Part shown: positions 22,073 through 34,992 of the stretch, one piece after another
Layout of the letters: each line of letters starts with the position of its first letter
Numbering within the stretch: the first letter of the stretch is position 1
Made by a program: the position numbers and the translations under genes
NCBI GenBank assembly: GCA_021018815.1
Contig: JAITYX010000012.1
Location: forward strand, 868,001 to 932,000
Length of the DNA: 64,000 nt
DNA from: Talinum fruticosum
Lineage: Eukaryota > Streptophyta > Magnoliopsida > Caryophyllales > Talinaceae
Reading direction: 5' to 3'
The notes under the pieces: generated by a model
Seen by the model: only the letters and a program-made list of their open reading frames with translations
The model's database searches: none
What the model was told of the DNA's origin: nothing

Positions 22073-24570
22073 CGTAACGCCCCGAGTTACCATTACTTAA
22101 CAATTCTCTAATTCGAGAATATTAGGTAAGGTCGCAGCGAAGTCAACGATCGAAGGCGTCACCGCCGTCCTAAGGATAGGACAAGGCTAAATATATGAAA
22201 TAAAATTGAAATTCAATTTATGCATCCACTGTTATATTTCCATTGATCCTGTTAGAAGTAACTACTTACTACCCAGGTAGCTAAATCATCCCAAAATACG
22301 GTTTATCGATTTAGCTACATAATATTTATACAACCTCATCGTAATTCCCAAGGCCATACCTAACCCTGGTTGAAGGTAAAATCACTGTGAGCGTCTATGT
22401 ACCTTTAGGTTTGCGAATGCCACGAGGCTGGCTAGGGTTTTGCCTGCGTCGGACTTAATAAATGGTTGCTTGTTCGCCGGTGCTTCTTCCTAAAACAAAA
22501 ACAATAAAATATTTGGAAAAGTGAGTCGAAACTCGATACGAACATTCCCGCATCTGTAAAATAACTTTGAAGAATATATTGATTGAGCGCGCGCATTTCA
22601 ATTCATTTTAGTTTGAAATCGGGGGAGAGAATATGAGTAAAACTTGCTTGCCGGTTATTATCCGAAAGTGGAACCCCTTGATAATTGATACGATCTTAGT
22701 AAGGTGCACACCTCCCGGGCCAACCGAGAACCCGAGTTGAAGCCGCGCGGGTTGGGCATACGCCACGATGATTGATAATTGATGGGCATAAGCCACGATA
22801 ATTGATGATTGAGCGGGGACCACTTGATTAGGTGGCAAAACTTGATTTGCAAATGATTCATTATTAATTATATATATGAGAAATGTTGAGATTTGATGAA
22901 ATATGTGAGTTTTGAAAGGTACGAGGCAATGCACGTACTGTGTTGAAAATATTTGTTTCTCCCTTTTTGCGTAAATTTGAGTCAGCAGCTGTTCGGCAAC
23001 GGAAGTGGCCTCTGTTCGTTAAAAATGAGTTTATGTTGTTAATAACGCATTTCTTGAGTTTTAATATTTGAATTTGTATAAGCTTTAACAATGTATTTTA
23101 TTTCTTATGTTCGTATGAAAATCGATTAAACTTATGTTTGTATTACTTAGCTTTACTGCGTTTATTGAATATAATTTATATTAATTAAAGAAGTTGATTA
23201 GGCTAACTAAATACCCAATGATGTTGGTGTTATTCGATTTGCTAGTTGACTTGAATCGAAAATGGTGTACATATATATATATGCCTAAACACTTATTTTT
23301 AATTCATTCCTCGTTCCTCCCTTCTCTCGTACTCAAAACCCATAGTTAAATAACTAATCAATCCATCAATTGCCCTTCCTTCGAAGGTTTCACAACTTTG
23401 CCGAATTGCCCAAAATTCATACATATACCATGTTAAGGTGATGAACGTTATTCTCTCGACGGAACTCGTATTCATAACCACATTAAGCATACCAAGTGTT
23501 CGAGATGTCCCCATGCCTCTTACATAATCTATTATCCGACTTCATCCTCCCCGCATACTTTTTTCTTCCTTTGTGTTCAAGTCTAGCTATTTACAAAATG
23601 TAACTAGCCCATCAAATTGTTCACATATGCGCCAATATACTTCCCATTCAATTTCTTGAATCACAAATTTTACAAAAGAACTTACATTCATTCGCCTTCG
23701 TTCGTTCACTATAACCATTTCTAATATAACAAAATCTATCAAATTACTCCGTTATATAACCAAAACATCCCTAATTTCATTCACTAGATCACAGTTTCCC
23801 AAAGGAGTCATATTCGTTCATATTCATACGCCAACTAACCCATCAAACTGCCACACCTCAATCGTTCACAACAATTCGGATTTTCCCAAATCAATCTTTA
23901 AATTCACTCAACAGACATATTTCTAAATCATATGTTTCGGTTTGCAATCACAATTACTCGAATGAATAAGGAATTTGATAACTTAGGGTTTAGTAATTTA
24001 CCTTCAAATTTGTAGTGATGGAAGTCAAGAGCTAGAGCAGGGCGAGTGGTGGTGCGTGGCGGCAGCGCCGCGACCATTGAGCGAGGGACGGCGATCGGCT
24101 CCGGCAACCGCTGCGGCTAGTAGCTGGCCGGAGAGTGGGCCGCGGCGAGGGACGAACAGCGCCCGCGGAAGAGAGAGGAGAGCGAGCGCGCGAGTGAGGG
24201 ACGAGGCGAGAGGTGGACGAGAGGCGCCGGGCCTTTTACGGGCGACGCGGCGCCGGCCGCCGGCTCGGCGTTGGTGGCGCTTGATGGCCGGAAGCGGGCA
24301 GAGCCACGAGTGGAGGCGGAAGAGGAAACGAGCACGCGAGGGAGACCGAGAGCCATCGCGCGAGAGTGTGAGAGTGTGAGAGGCGCTGCCGGCGGCGCCT
24401 AGCGCCGGCTTCGGCCGGCGTTGGTGGCGTCCGGTGGCCGGACTGTGCGATGGCGGCAGGAGGCGGTGAGGCGAGCAGAGGCGAGGGCGGGGAAGAAGGC
24501 AGGGAAGCGAGAGGAAGCAGGTGAAGAATTGAAACTAAGCTTGCCTAATTATCTCGATCTTAACCGCCTT

Positions 24571-24604
<34 letters not shown>

Positions 24605-24927
24605 GTAAAATCTGTTTCCGGATGTTTCTTTAAAAAAATCTGGTTCATTAATTTTATTATTTTGATTTATTTATTTATTTACTTTGTTTTCTTTTATTGT
24701 TACTTTTAATTTTATTTTAATAACGATGCTCACGAATTAAAATCTTATTATGAGATTTTTATTAGGGCCACTTCGTCGCCTTAGCTGCATAACATACGAG
24801 ATAAAAATAGTTTAAATATAAGATATCGAATTGAAGTGCACGCGCTCAATTATATAAATAGTGTAATTAATAAAATAAATATTGTGATTTAGAATAAATA
24901 ATTGTAATTCGGGGTCGGGTTGTTACA
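22073..24927 (-). repeat. Tekay LTR b (shared middle LTR)
   Basis: The 2.85-kb LTR is common to both internal regions: it serves as 5' LTR for internal 1 and 3' LTR for internal 2. Its end at 24927 is a clean TGTTACA. It is near-identical to LTRs a and c, with the same GC-rich island (about 24040-24510), T tract (24575-24604) and candidate splice sites. Confidence 0.93.
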
Positions 24928-27900
24928 GTCTTCCCCTTAAAATAAGTTTCGTCCTCGAAACTTGAGCCTTCTGCAATGAGGTTTGAAAACTTAACTTAAA
25001 TTAAGTGGGGGTATTAGTTTCTCAGGTATTCTTCGGTTTCCCCACGTGGCTTCCCGAGGATGTATGGTTAGTCCACAGTACTTTTCCTCCTAAGGAAATG
25101 CTTTTATTGCGGACTTTCTTGACCTTGTAACCCAATATTTGCACTCGAAACTTTTCGCACATTTTTTAATAATTTCCAGTAGCTTTGCCACAATATCATG
25201 GTTTGGAATTGGTATATGCCGTCCGAGCTGCTAGATATGAAAATGTTATTCTCATATTTGGGTTCGGATGAAATAACTATACATATATATATGTATATAA
25301 GCTATTGGATTGCACTTCTTTATAACCTCATGTAGCCCAATATACTTAGGACTCGACTTTTCCTTAACTTTGAATCTTTGACCCCCTTTCGGTGAAGACA
25401 CTTCAAAAATACTTTTACCTTTATAGCTCATTGTCGCTTTAAGTCTTCTTGATGTGGTCTTAAATCTTGCTAATCTTTTCAGTTGTTCCTTAGGTCCACT
25501 TGGACCCATAGTCAAGGTGTTGCTCCACTCACTTTAACATAACGAGGTTCCGTATTTCCTCCAATACAACGCCTCAAACGGAGCGATTTTATCGATGACT
25601 CGATAATGGTATTATAAGATAAATTCATCAAAGATAAATCAGTTTCTGCTTTATTGAAAAGCCGTTCATCCAAGCTCTCGGTATATCTTCTCATATTTAA
25701 TTAACTCTTTCGGTGTGCCCCATTGTTCCTGGACGGTATGAACTATTAACACCGAGTTTGGTTGCGAATGGGTCGCTATAGAGCTTACCGAAACGTATTT
25801 GAAGCCTGTTATCACTATCGGGTATAATGTTACGAGGTATTCTCATGTAACCTAACGACTTCTTTAGTGTATAGGTGTGTCGGTATCTCCGCATTCTATA
25901 TGTCATGTGTTGGTACAAAATCCGCAGATTTCATAAATTAATCAACAATCGCTCAAACATTTATTTTTGTTGAAGCAATAATAGGTAATCTTATGGCAAC
26001 GTTCATTGAAATTGAATCTCATCCCCATGTAGAAATCTCCAAAGGTCTCAATTCAATTCACCACGAACATTGATACCTCTTTTCATATTGTACTCTCCAA
26101 CGTTCGGTTTTAACCATTTGATAATTGGAACACTTGTCTACGATTACGTAATATCTTTTTCACATTACTCCCCTAAAAACATTGTTTCCAGTCTTTATAC
26201 CACTTGTTCCTCTTAGATGTACCAAATATCGTGGATTATGTGCTTCCTCAAGAGTTTCCTTTTCAATCCCTCTTTCTCCAATACACAAAATTGATTTTGA
26301 AACCTTAAGGTTCCACCCTCGTGTATTCCTTGAAACCATGAGATTTTTCCTTTTTATATCTTTCTTAATCCTTTCCATCCCGACATCACCGTTTTGGCCT
26401 AACTGAATACCTTTCATGATTATATATTATACCTTTATCACAGCTAGGGACCCATTCATTTGTCCATGCGAGGCTGACTCAATGCTTACGTTATGGAGAT
26501 CTCATATAACCATAAGCTAAGTTGTCATTATTACATTCAACTTGTGTTTTGTCTCCGTACTCCGCGCATTTGTCACTATTCACCACTGCTCGTCATATTC
26601 TCTCTTATGCTTAGAGTATATAAGAATATCATCAAAAACCACCACCACACATTTACCTAGATAAGTCCTCAAAATCCTATTCATGAGATCCATGAATGCA
26701 ACGAATACCTTGGTAAATCCTCTAGGCATCTCGTAAATTCGTAGGGTCCCTATTTAATTCTATAGGCAGTTTTGGGAATATCTTTCTAGTTAATTCAAAG
26801 TTGATAAAATATGCTAACTCCTCATATCCGATCAACGAATCGTTAATTCGAGGTAGCGGATACTTATTCTCGACAGACCCTTTTATAGTAATTTACTAAC
26901 CCAAGAGCACTCTTCCTCTACGTGACATTAGTTGGTCCGGATCACCCCGTTACTTGCATTTACCTTATAAGGATCGACCTTAATCTCTTCTTTGGAAACA
27001 ACATGCCTAAAATGTTTCTTCTTCTAGTCATAATTCACATCTTTGCGATTTGGCACATATTCGATGTTTTCTCAAAGTTTGTAGCGATAAACTCATATGC
27101 TTGACATAACTTTCTCTCAAGGTTCAAGAATAATCAATGAATGGGCTTTGTTGAAACTAGTAACATGTTTCTTTTGAACTATACTTTCACTTATGTTGTT
27201 CGGTTCTTTTTGAGTCTCCGGAATTTAAAGCCCTTAGTTCGCTCTTGACTCGTTTAACCTCTGCGTTTACTATTCTCTTGTACGATCCTTGACAATCTTT
27301 GATAAATCACTATCGAGTTGATGTCGTATATAATAGGCCAAGTCTTCCTCAAGCCTCTAACATCTTCACTTTATCAATAACGGCTAGGTTTGAGTCGTAC
27401 CTAGATAACTCCATAAGTTTATTAGCGTACTCCACTATCATCATGGTGTAGTCCATAGCTAACTCCATGAGCCCTTATTCTTTTCGTACACGAATTGCGA
27501 TGGGGTAAGTTTTTAGCTCTAACCTCATCCAGAGATTTGCCCCAAATGAACTCACAACCTCATTTTTTTTTTCTCATTACGCTTCACCATATGTCCACTT
27601 GCAACAATAAATCCCTATACCTCTTTTCTTCAGGTGCGAATATCCTTTCCCTCTCCTATGAATCAAATTGCTCACAACTTCTAATATAAAACATATTTAG
27701 GTAACTCACGCTTTCATTGTGCTTATATAATCGGTAATACCCGATTGCACATTAGATTATCATTCTCTCGGGCTTCTTATCGATTAAGGAATCCTCGATC
27801 AAAGGGACTCCCAAGGCTTATTCGGATGTCGGGTTTGCTTTCTAATTCCAACTTAGAGGTAATATAGGGAATTTCCTAAGAGAGTTAGGTATTTTCTAAA

Positions 27901-28354
27901 AATTTCGGCGAGTTCCGTTTGTAATATGGCTTATCCCATAAATTTAAACCTTTAAAACCCTGCATAAAAACCACAATATCACTCAACGAGCCACACGCTC
28001 GGAGTACACAACTCAACGGCCACACGCCGGAGTACAACCAATATACATTAAAGCTTAAAACCACCCAAATGGCTCATAATACATCCGAACAAAATTCATG
28101 AACTTAATTACAAGTTACAAAACTTAAAAGCATATGAAATGCATGTCAGCAACTTAAGTCATTAAGTACATTGTTTATACTTAGCTTCACCCAAAAGTAT
28201 ATACCTCAATTCAATATTAGTTACACCACATCCACAAATCCCAAATGACAACTTGAGGGAGTATTAGCCACGTAATTTTCCTAAAGGTCAAATCATGACA
28301 CCTTAAAATCCTATTGCTCACGAGTGATTTCTAAACCTCGCTCCGATACCACTT
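24928..28354 (-). pseudogene. Tekay internal region 2 (gag-pol remnant)
   Basis: This is the copy of internal 1 at an offset of about +6285 to +6290. In sense order: PBS (28333-28353), gag remnant (27275-27545), RT post-palm block (26925-27115), RT fingers/palm with DDILIYSK (26565-26905), integrase zinc-binding start (26160-26417), integrase core (25512-25918), integrase C-terminus (25252-25515), chromodomain-like tail (24990-25195), PPT. The permuted RT, missing protease, missing RNase H and most stops are the same as in internal 1. At 3.4 kb it is well short of the 5-6 kb I would expect for an autonomous member. Confidence 0.88.
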
Positions 28355-30849
28355 CGTAACGCCCCGGTTACCATTACTTAACAATTCTCTAATTCGAGAA
28401 TATTAGGTAAGGTCGCAGCGGAAGTCAACGATCGAAGGCGTCACCGCCGTCCTAAGGATAGGACAAGGCTAAATATATGAAATAAAATTGAAATTCAATT
28501 TATGCATCCACTGTTATATTTCCATTGATCCTGTTAGAAGTAACTACTTACTACCCAGGTAGCTAAATCATCCCAAAATACAGTTTATCGATTTAGCTAC
28601 ATAATATTTATACAACCTACTCGTAATTCCCAAGGCCATACCTAACCCTGGTTGAAGGTAAAATCACCGTGAGCGTCTATGTACCTTTAGGTTTGCGAAT
28701 GCCACGAGGCTGGCTAGGGTTTTGCTCGCGTCGGACTTAATAAATGGTTGCTTGTTCGCCAGTGCTTCTTCCTAAAACAAAAACAATAAAATATTTGGAA
28801 AAGTGAGTCGAAACTCGGTACGAACATTCCTGCACTCGTAAAATAACTTTGAAGAATATATTGATTGAGCGCGCGCATTTCAATTCATTTTAGTTTGAAA
28901 TCGGGGGAGAGAATATGAGTAAAACTTGCTTGCTTGGTTATTATCCGAAAGTGGAACCCCTTGATAATTGATACGATCTTAGTAAGGTGCACACCTCCCG
29001 AGCCGACCGAGAACCCGAGTTGAAGCCGCGCGGGTTGGGCATACGCCCGATGATTGATAATTGATGGGCATAAGCCCCGATAATTGATGATTGAGCGGGG
29101 ACCACTTGATTAGGTGGCAAAACTTGATTTGCAAATGATTCATTATTAATTATATATATGAGAAATGTTGAGATTTGATGAAATATGTGAGTTTTGAAAG
29201 GTACAGGCAATGCACGTACTCGTGTTGAAAATATTTGTTTCTCCCCTTTTGCGGAAATTTGAGTCAGCAATGTTCGGCAACGGAAGTGGCCTCTGTTCGT
29301 TAAAAATGAGTTTATGTTGTTAATAACGCATTTCTTGAGTTTTAATATTTGAATTTGTATAAGCTTTAACAATGTATTTTATTTCTTATGTTCGTATGAA
29401 AATCGATTAAACTTATGTTTGTATTACTTAGCTTTACTGCGTTTATTGAATATAATTTATATTAATTAAAGAAGTTGATTAGGCTAACTAAATACCCAAT
29501 GATGTTGGTGTTATTCGATTTGCTAGTTGACTTGAATCGAAAATGGTGTACATATATATATATGCCTAAACACTTATTTTTAATTCATTCCTCGTTCCTC
29601 CCTTCTCTGTACTCAAAACCCATAGTTAAATAACTAATCAATCCATCAATTGCCCTTCCTTCGAAGGTTTCACAACTTTGCCGAATTGCCCAAAATTCAT
29701 ACATATACCATGTTAAGGTGATGAACGTTATTCTCTCGACAGAACTCGTATTCATAACCACATTAAGCATACCAAGTGTTCGGATGTCCCCCATGCCTCT
29801 TACATAATCTATTATCCGACTTCATCCTCCCTGCATACTTTTTTCTTCCTTTGTGTTCAAGTCTAGCTATTTACAAAATGTAACTAGCCCATCAAATTGT
29901 TCACATATGCGCCAATATACTTCCCATTCAATTTCTTGAATCACAAATTTTACAAAAGAACTTACATTCATTCGCCTTCGTTCGTTCACTATAACCATTT
30001 CTAATATAACAAAATCTATCAAATTACTCCGTTATATAACCAAAACATCCCTAATTTCATTCACTAGATCACGGTTTCCCAAAGGAGTCATATTCGTTCA
30101 TATTCATACGCCAACTAACCCATCAAACTGCCACACCTCAATCGTTCACAACAATTCGGATTTTCCCAAATCAATCTTTAAATTCACTCAACAAGCATAT
30201 TTCTAAATCATATGTTTCGGTTTGCAATCACAATTACTCGAATGAATAAGGAATTTGATAACTTAGGGTTTAGTAATTTACCTTCAAATTTGTAGTGATG
30301 GAAGTCAAGAGCTAGAGCGAGGGCAGTGGTGGTGCGTGGCAGCAGCGCCGGCGACCATTGAGCGAGGGACGGCGATCGGCTCCGGCAACCGCTGCGGCTG
30401 GTAGCTGGCCGGAGAGTGGGCCGCGGCGAGGGACGAACAGCGCCCGCGGAAGAGAGAGGAGAGCGAGCGCGCGAGTGAGGGACGAGGCAGAGGTGGACGA
30501 GAGGCGCTGGGCCTTTTCCGGACGACGCCGGCGCCGGCCGCCGGCTCGGCGTTGGTGGCGCTTGATGGCCGGAAGCGAGGCGAGCCACGAGTGGAGGCGG
30601 AAGAGGAAACGAGCACGCGAGGAGAGTGAGAGCCATCGCGCGAGAGTGTGAGAGTGTGAGAGGCGCTGCCGGCGGCGCCTAGCGCCGGCTTCGGCCGGCG
30701 TTGGTGGCGTCCGGTGGCCGGACTGTGCGATGGCAGCAGGAGGCGGTGAGGCGAGGCAGAGCGAGGGCGGGGAAGAAGGCGGGGAAGCGAGAGGAAGCGG
30801 TGAAGAATTGAAACTAAGCTTGCCTAATTATCTCGATCTTAACCGCCTT

Positions 30850-30882
<33 letters not shown>

Positions 30883-31206
30883 GTAAAATCTGTTTCTGGA
30901 TGTTTCTTTAAAAAAATCTGGTTCATTAATTTTATTATTTTGATTTATTTATTTATTTACTTTGTTTTCTTTTATTGTTACTTTTAATTTTATTTTAATA
31001 ACGATGCTCACGAATTAAAATCTTATTATGAGATTTTTATTAGGGCCACTTAGTCGCCTTAGCTGCATAACATACGAGATAAAAATAGTTTAAATATAAG
31101 ATATCGAATTGAAGTGCACGCGCTCAATTATATAAATAGTGTAATTAATAAAATAAATATTGTGATTTAGAATAAATAATTGTAATTCGAGGGTCGGGTT
31201 GTTACA
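28355..31206 (-). repeat. Tekay LTR c (terminal 5' LTR of array)
   Basis: The outermost LTR has its sense start TGTAACAACCCGACC at 31206, directly followed by TSD TATTC. It is near-identical to a and b. Frames within it (28941-29372, 30208-30987) are the recurring non-domain frames of this LTR. Confidence 0.93.
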
Positions 31207-31221
31207 TATTCGGAGTAGCAG

Positions 31222-31873
31222 GGTTATCTCCAAGTTCATGGACACGTTTAGAGAGAGGAACTACTCTTTGGAAGACATCATGAATAATGTCGGGTTCGGT
31301 TCTGTTTTTATTGCTTTGAGTCATTTATGTGACAATAAAGAACGTGAACCCATTAGAGCTATTAGTGAGCGTTTTAGGGATACAACTAACACCTTTTATC
31401 TTCCTTTCGGGGAGATGACCATTACTTCTTTTGATTTTGCCGTCTTGTCGGGTTTGGGCTTCTTGGGGAGCCTTTAGTCTACTGACGAAAAAATGTATAA
31501 AAACTATGACTATTTACGTCACCTATTTGGTCTCATGGCTAGTAGGTTTCCTCCGAAAAACTTCTTTAAATACACCCTTCTTTTTAATGCATTGGCGAAT
31601 GTTGAGTTTTGGGGTCAACACACACATCAACAACAAGCTCGGGTCATACTTACTCTCTTGCTAAGCACATCAATTTTTTCCAACCAAGCTTCAAAGGTAC
31701 ACGGACACTATTTGGTGAACTTGGTGGACCTAGATAGGATTAGACAGCTTAAGCTGGGATGCACCCGCCTATACTTGCCTCATAAGGGTTCTATGCTCAG
31801 GTGTGAGGCATACTACATCCGAGTAGGATTTGACAAACTATCTTGCCCTGTGTGGCTCATGGAATATCATTGA
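31222..31873 (+). pseudogene. PMD gene, exon 2: plant mobile domain core
   Basis: One frame of about 217 codons is broken by a single TAG at 31475. It contains KFMDTFRERNYSLEDIM, ISERFRDTTNTFYLPFGEM, TITSFDFAVLSGLGF, QQQARVILTLLLSTSIF and HGHYLVNLVDLDRIRQL. The W/R-R-D-x-T-x-T-F-x-L-P-x-G-E-x-T-I-T pattern and the later x-L-x-D-L-D-R-I block are hallmarks of the plant mobile domain (PMD, MAIN-like). PMD proteins occur as host nuclear proteins and inside plant transposons, so ownership is unclear. The TAG sits where a CAG would keep the frame. It ends close to a GT at 31876. Confidence 0.75.
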
Positions 31874-31959
31874 GGTATACTCCATTTCTTCTTTTATTGC
31901 CAAAATATATTTTTTAAATTGTATGGATAAAAGATCTCACTTGTCTTGCAAAATTGTAG

Positions 31960-32112
31960 CCGTGGCTACATGAATATTTTCTATGCCTTTTGCCTAGTTA
32001 AACGAATCACCCTTCATTCCCTGCCTCTGTATCATGGGGTAAGATCCACCTTCAACGTCTTAAAGCTCATGAACTTAGATTCTTGAGGTCCGCTCTCAAC
32101 CGTGTGGCTTCG
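31960..32112 (+). pseudogene. PMD gene, exon 3 candidate
   Basis: It is bounded by an acceptor (AAATTGTAG) and a donor (CG|GTATGT). Translation gives PWLHEYF and, after a stop, WGKIHLQRLKAHELRFLRSA then LNRV. This resembles the C-terminal half of PMD (L-x-x-W-x-Y-E-H-F then R-x-x-L-x-x). The stop shows decay or a base error. Confidence 0.5.
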
Positions 32113-32180
32113 GTATGTCACTTTTAAGCTTTAAATTTTCCTCAAAAATACATGTCAAAGTTTTTCTCTCGATTGCTCAG

Positions 32181-32565
32181 TGGCTGCCCTGACCCACGAC
32201 TCGTGATAGGCAGGTAGGCACAACCGTGGTGGCCGGCGCCTACCATAGGCTTGGCGATTGTGCCCATTTTTTGTCGGTTTTGCTTATCTCCATATGGGTA
32301 CTATGTGTGCGAGGCTAATTTGCATCCATGGGCCCAACTTCAATTACGAAGTATAAGCGTTGCGCGGGAATTGAGCGAGAGAAGGATCTTGTTTGAAGGT
32401 CCTTTCGGGTTTTGTTGGTACCTTGGTGAGCGAGTCACTCCTCAAATCTGCCACAACACATGTCCTCCGTTCGTTCCTTACAATCAGCCCCGGACCATGT
32501 TTTATTTTTGCTCCCTTGCTCAACAAGGGCAAGAGGAAGTGACTATCGGGTATCCTTATGCCTAG
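32181..32565 (+). pseudogene. PMD gene, exon 4 candidate
   Basis: It starts after a likely acceptor (GATTGCTCAG at 32171-32180). The frame 32251-32565 reads VCEANLHPWAQLQLRSI, GPFGFCWYLGERVTP and MFYFCSLAQQGQEE, ending at TAG. I do not recognise a further domain. A related PMD C-terminal extension is likely from position. Confidence 0.4.
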
Positions 32566-32693
32566 TTCTCAAACTTGTATTCTTCTTATGCTCACCATTT
32601 GGAATAGATTATGACCAGACTTGTTAGCTTCCATCTCTTTCTCCTTTTGGTAGTTGAATTTCTTGTATAGAAATTAACTTCATCATTTTATAG

Positions 32694-33272
32694 CTTCTCC
32701 CGGAGGAAATCCATATTCCAAGTTATGTTGTGGATGTCTCCCGACTGAGGAATCCCCACGTTAGATAAGGATTCATAAAATTGTTAATGAGGAATATGTG
32801 GGGCATCCTCTCCCTAAAAACTAGCAAGGGGTAAGAGTTTTATGTCTGTTTACTTTTAGTTGTATGCTAAAAGTATCTTGTTAACAACATTAAATCTTGT
32901 AGTATGACCGGGAGCAATCTCGGACCATGTCCATCAAATTCTAGTCCGCCCTTAGGGGTATCCGGGATTTTTCTCCGGGAAGACTTTCCAAACATTTTGG
33001 GTGAGTCTTAAGTGTAAATCCTAACTTTATCGAGCTTTTAGTAAATGTGCAAATTGATCCATTATTTTGTAGATGCCTCAATCTAGAACGTCTTCATCAG
33101 GAGGCTTCCTCGGTGGCTCGGGGACTCAAACACACTCATTTGGCCAATAAGTTCCCTCTAGTGGTACGGCTAGAATGGGCACTTCCCGATGCTCTTCACG
33201 TCACTCACATCATCGGAGTGCTTCGAGCGGGGCCTAGTTCATCCGATAGTAGGCGTAGCTTTTCTTAAGATT
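32694..33272 (+). pseudogene. PMD gene, exons 5-7 candidates
   Basis: Three short exon-like blocks are separated by canonical-looking introns: 32694-32830 (acceptor TTTTATAG, donor G|GTAAGAG), 32903-33000 (acceptor ATCTTGTAG, donor GG|GTGAGTC) and 33073 onward (acceptor TTTTGTAG). The last reads CLNLERLHQEASSVARGLKH then TNKF-like PLVVRLEWALPDALHVTHII. Regular 70-bp introns argue for a gene of host-like structure rather than a processed copy. Confidence 0.4.
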
Positions 33273-33334
33273 GTATGAACATCCCACCTCTCTAAGCACT
33301 CGATCGTCGCGGAAACCCAATTGACTTCCACCAA

Positions 33335-34985
33335 ATGTCCTATAACGAGCCTTTTCATAGAGATTCTTTTGCAATTCTCTCACAAAAAGAGTTCCTAAGA
33401 AAATACACGAGTGCCTTCAATTCCCTTCTTTTCTTAAAGATGAATTATATGATCGAGTTGTCCCGTTGGATGAACGAGATGACGGATGTTGATAGGGTAG
33501 AATTATTCGACATGTGAATGTTTACTTGGACTTTCCTAAGGGTCGGTGTGGCCTACTAGGCTTCACATTACCACGTTATCGGGTTTGGGGATAAGGAATT
33601 GTGTCCCTGCACTGAAGAGTTTGATGTTATTTTTGGCATCCAACACCATACTAAACCTGTTATGCCCAGTTCCTCGGACAATATGCATGAAACCTATAAG
33701 CGCCTTTACGAATATGAATAATAGGAATCTAAGTTGGATTCTTATTCAGGATCGGGTGGATTTAATGAATCCGATAAAGCATTATCGTCCGATGTACTCA
33801 TCAAAGTCTGTCATAATTCCTAAATGTCGACCGATAATCACTTGTCCGATAAGTGGTTCTTACTAGTAGGAGGCCACAAGGACATGGCTCCTACTGTGTT
33901 ATTGAGCTTTCTAGAGCATTTAGGGGACTACTTTTTCTTAACTCTGCTGATTGTCGTTAAAACCATTGTCGGACTACACCGTGTCGAAGCCAATCTGGAA
34001 GAAGACTTTGTTGTGAGTCTCCGGTTATTACACGCGTGTAGAAAAATAATAATCGGGACCAAACAATGAGAATAGGTCAGCGGTGTAGGCCAAGGGGCTG
34101 TCCGGTGCCGCCGAGGCTAAAAGCCCTCTAGTTTTGCCCAAACTCTCGGGTTTTTCATCCTTCCTTTTTATTATTATTATTTTTGCTCCTATTGGGTGGT
34201 AAAAAAGTTGAATTTGACCGTACATGAATCTTATAATTTTTCTATTTGTTGTATGTAGATGTGGTTAATGGAGCACCTTCAACTAATTCAAGCTCCTGTA
34301 AACCTGGACTCATACCTAGCAACACGAGTTACGTCGGCGGAAGCGATTTGATGTAATGATCGATCATCCTGCTTCCTGGTGGGAGGCTTGGCTTAAAAAC
34401 CATAGTACCGTCGAAGGGTACATTAATCATTGCAAAACGTCCCAATTTAGGACACATACTCCGCGAGCAGCCCTTTGTACACCTACTAGGTCTAAAAACT
34501 AGTACATACTACTTCCTTGACTGTGTTTTGTTACAAATGGGACGAGAGCATGCGATCCCTTATCCGGACTTTGTTTGACCTGCTACCTTCGAACTATTCA
34601 CCGACTTTGGCGGTTCGAAGCAAGTTACGTCATCGCTTGAGTATTGGATGAACTTGCCGAAGCTACTGAAATTTGTAGATGAACGTACCACTACGGTTTT
34701 CGCATATTATCCGGAGTGGATAATGCAGTAGACCCCAAATGTTGCAAGGCGCGAGGACTCGAGAACGAGGATCTAAAAGGAGTTGTTCCTACTCATTGGA
34801 CAGCTTCAAATTCGCGAAGTAAACTCCCATATTGATGAACGAGCCCCTAGATGGGAATATGAGGCTAAGCAAGTTGAAAAGAGGAGGACCTGCAGGATTG
34901 ATGAGCTAAAGAAGTGCACCTAGGATGATGTAGTTGAGTCTATTGATCCGAAACGAAAGAAAGTGAAGATAGACTACGACTTAAT
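33335..34985 (+). pseudogene. PMD gene, 3' exons (hypothetical, decayed)
   Basis: Open stretches at 33335-33517 (EPFHRDSFAILSQKEFLRK, ELSRWMNEMTDVDRVELFD), 33824-34069 (DKWFLLVGGHKDMAP, FLEHLGDYFF) and after an acceptor-like TGTATGTAG near 34259 suggest more coding sequence. The last part (34830-34985) is charged and helical (RWEYEAKQVEKRR, DELKK) like a coiled-coil tail, ending at TAG near 34992. Frames change several times. No family assigned. Confidence 0.3.
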
Positions 34986-34992
34986 TTTTTAG

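Larger units (their letters stand above)
15782..31206 (-). mobile_element. Tekay/Del-type Ty3 tandem array, 3 LTRs + 2 internals
   Basis: This 15,425-bp block is laid out as LTR (15782-18636), internal (18637-22072), LTR (22073-24927), internal (24928-28354), LTR (28355-31206), all in minus orientation. One perfect duplication TATTC flanks the whole block (15777-15781, 31207-31211). LTRs are about 2.85 kb and start TGTAACAACCCGACC in sense. A tRNA-iMet-type PBS follows each upstream LTR and a PPT precedes each downstream LTR. The integrase and chromodomain-like remnants indicate a chromovirus of the Tekay/Del lineage. Copies differ only at scattered sites. Unequal LTR-LTR recombination between sister copies, or insertion of a concatemer, would give this layout. 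Confidence 0.93.
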
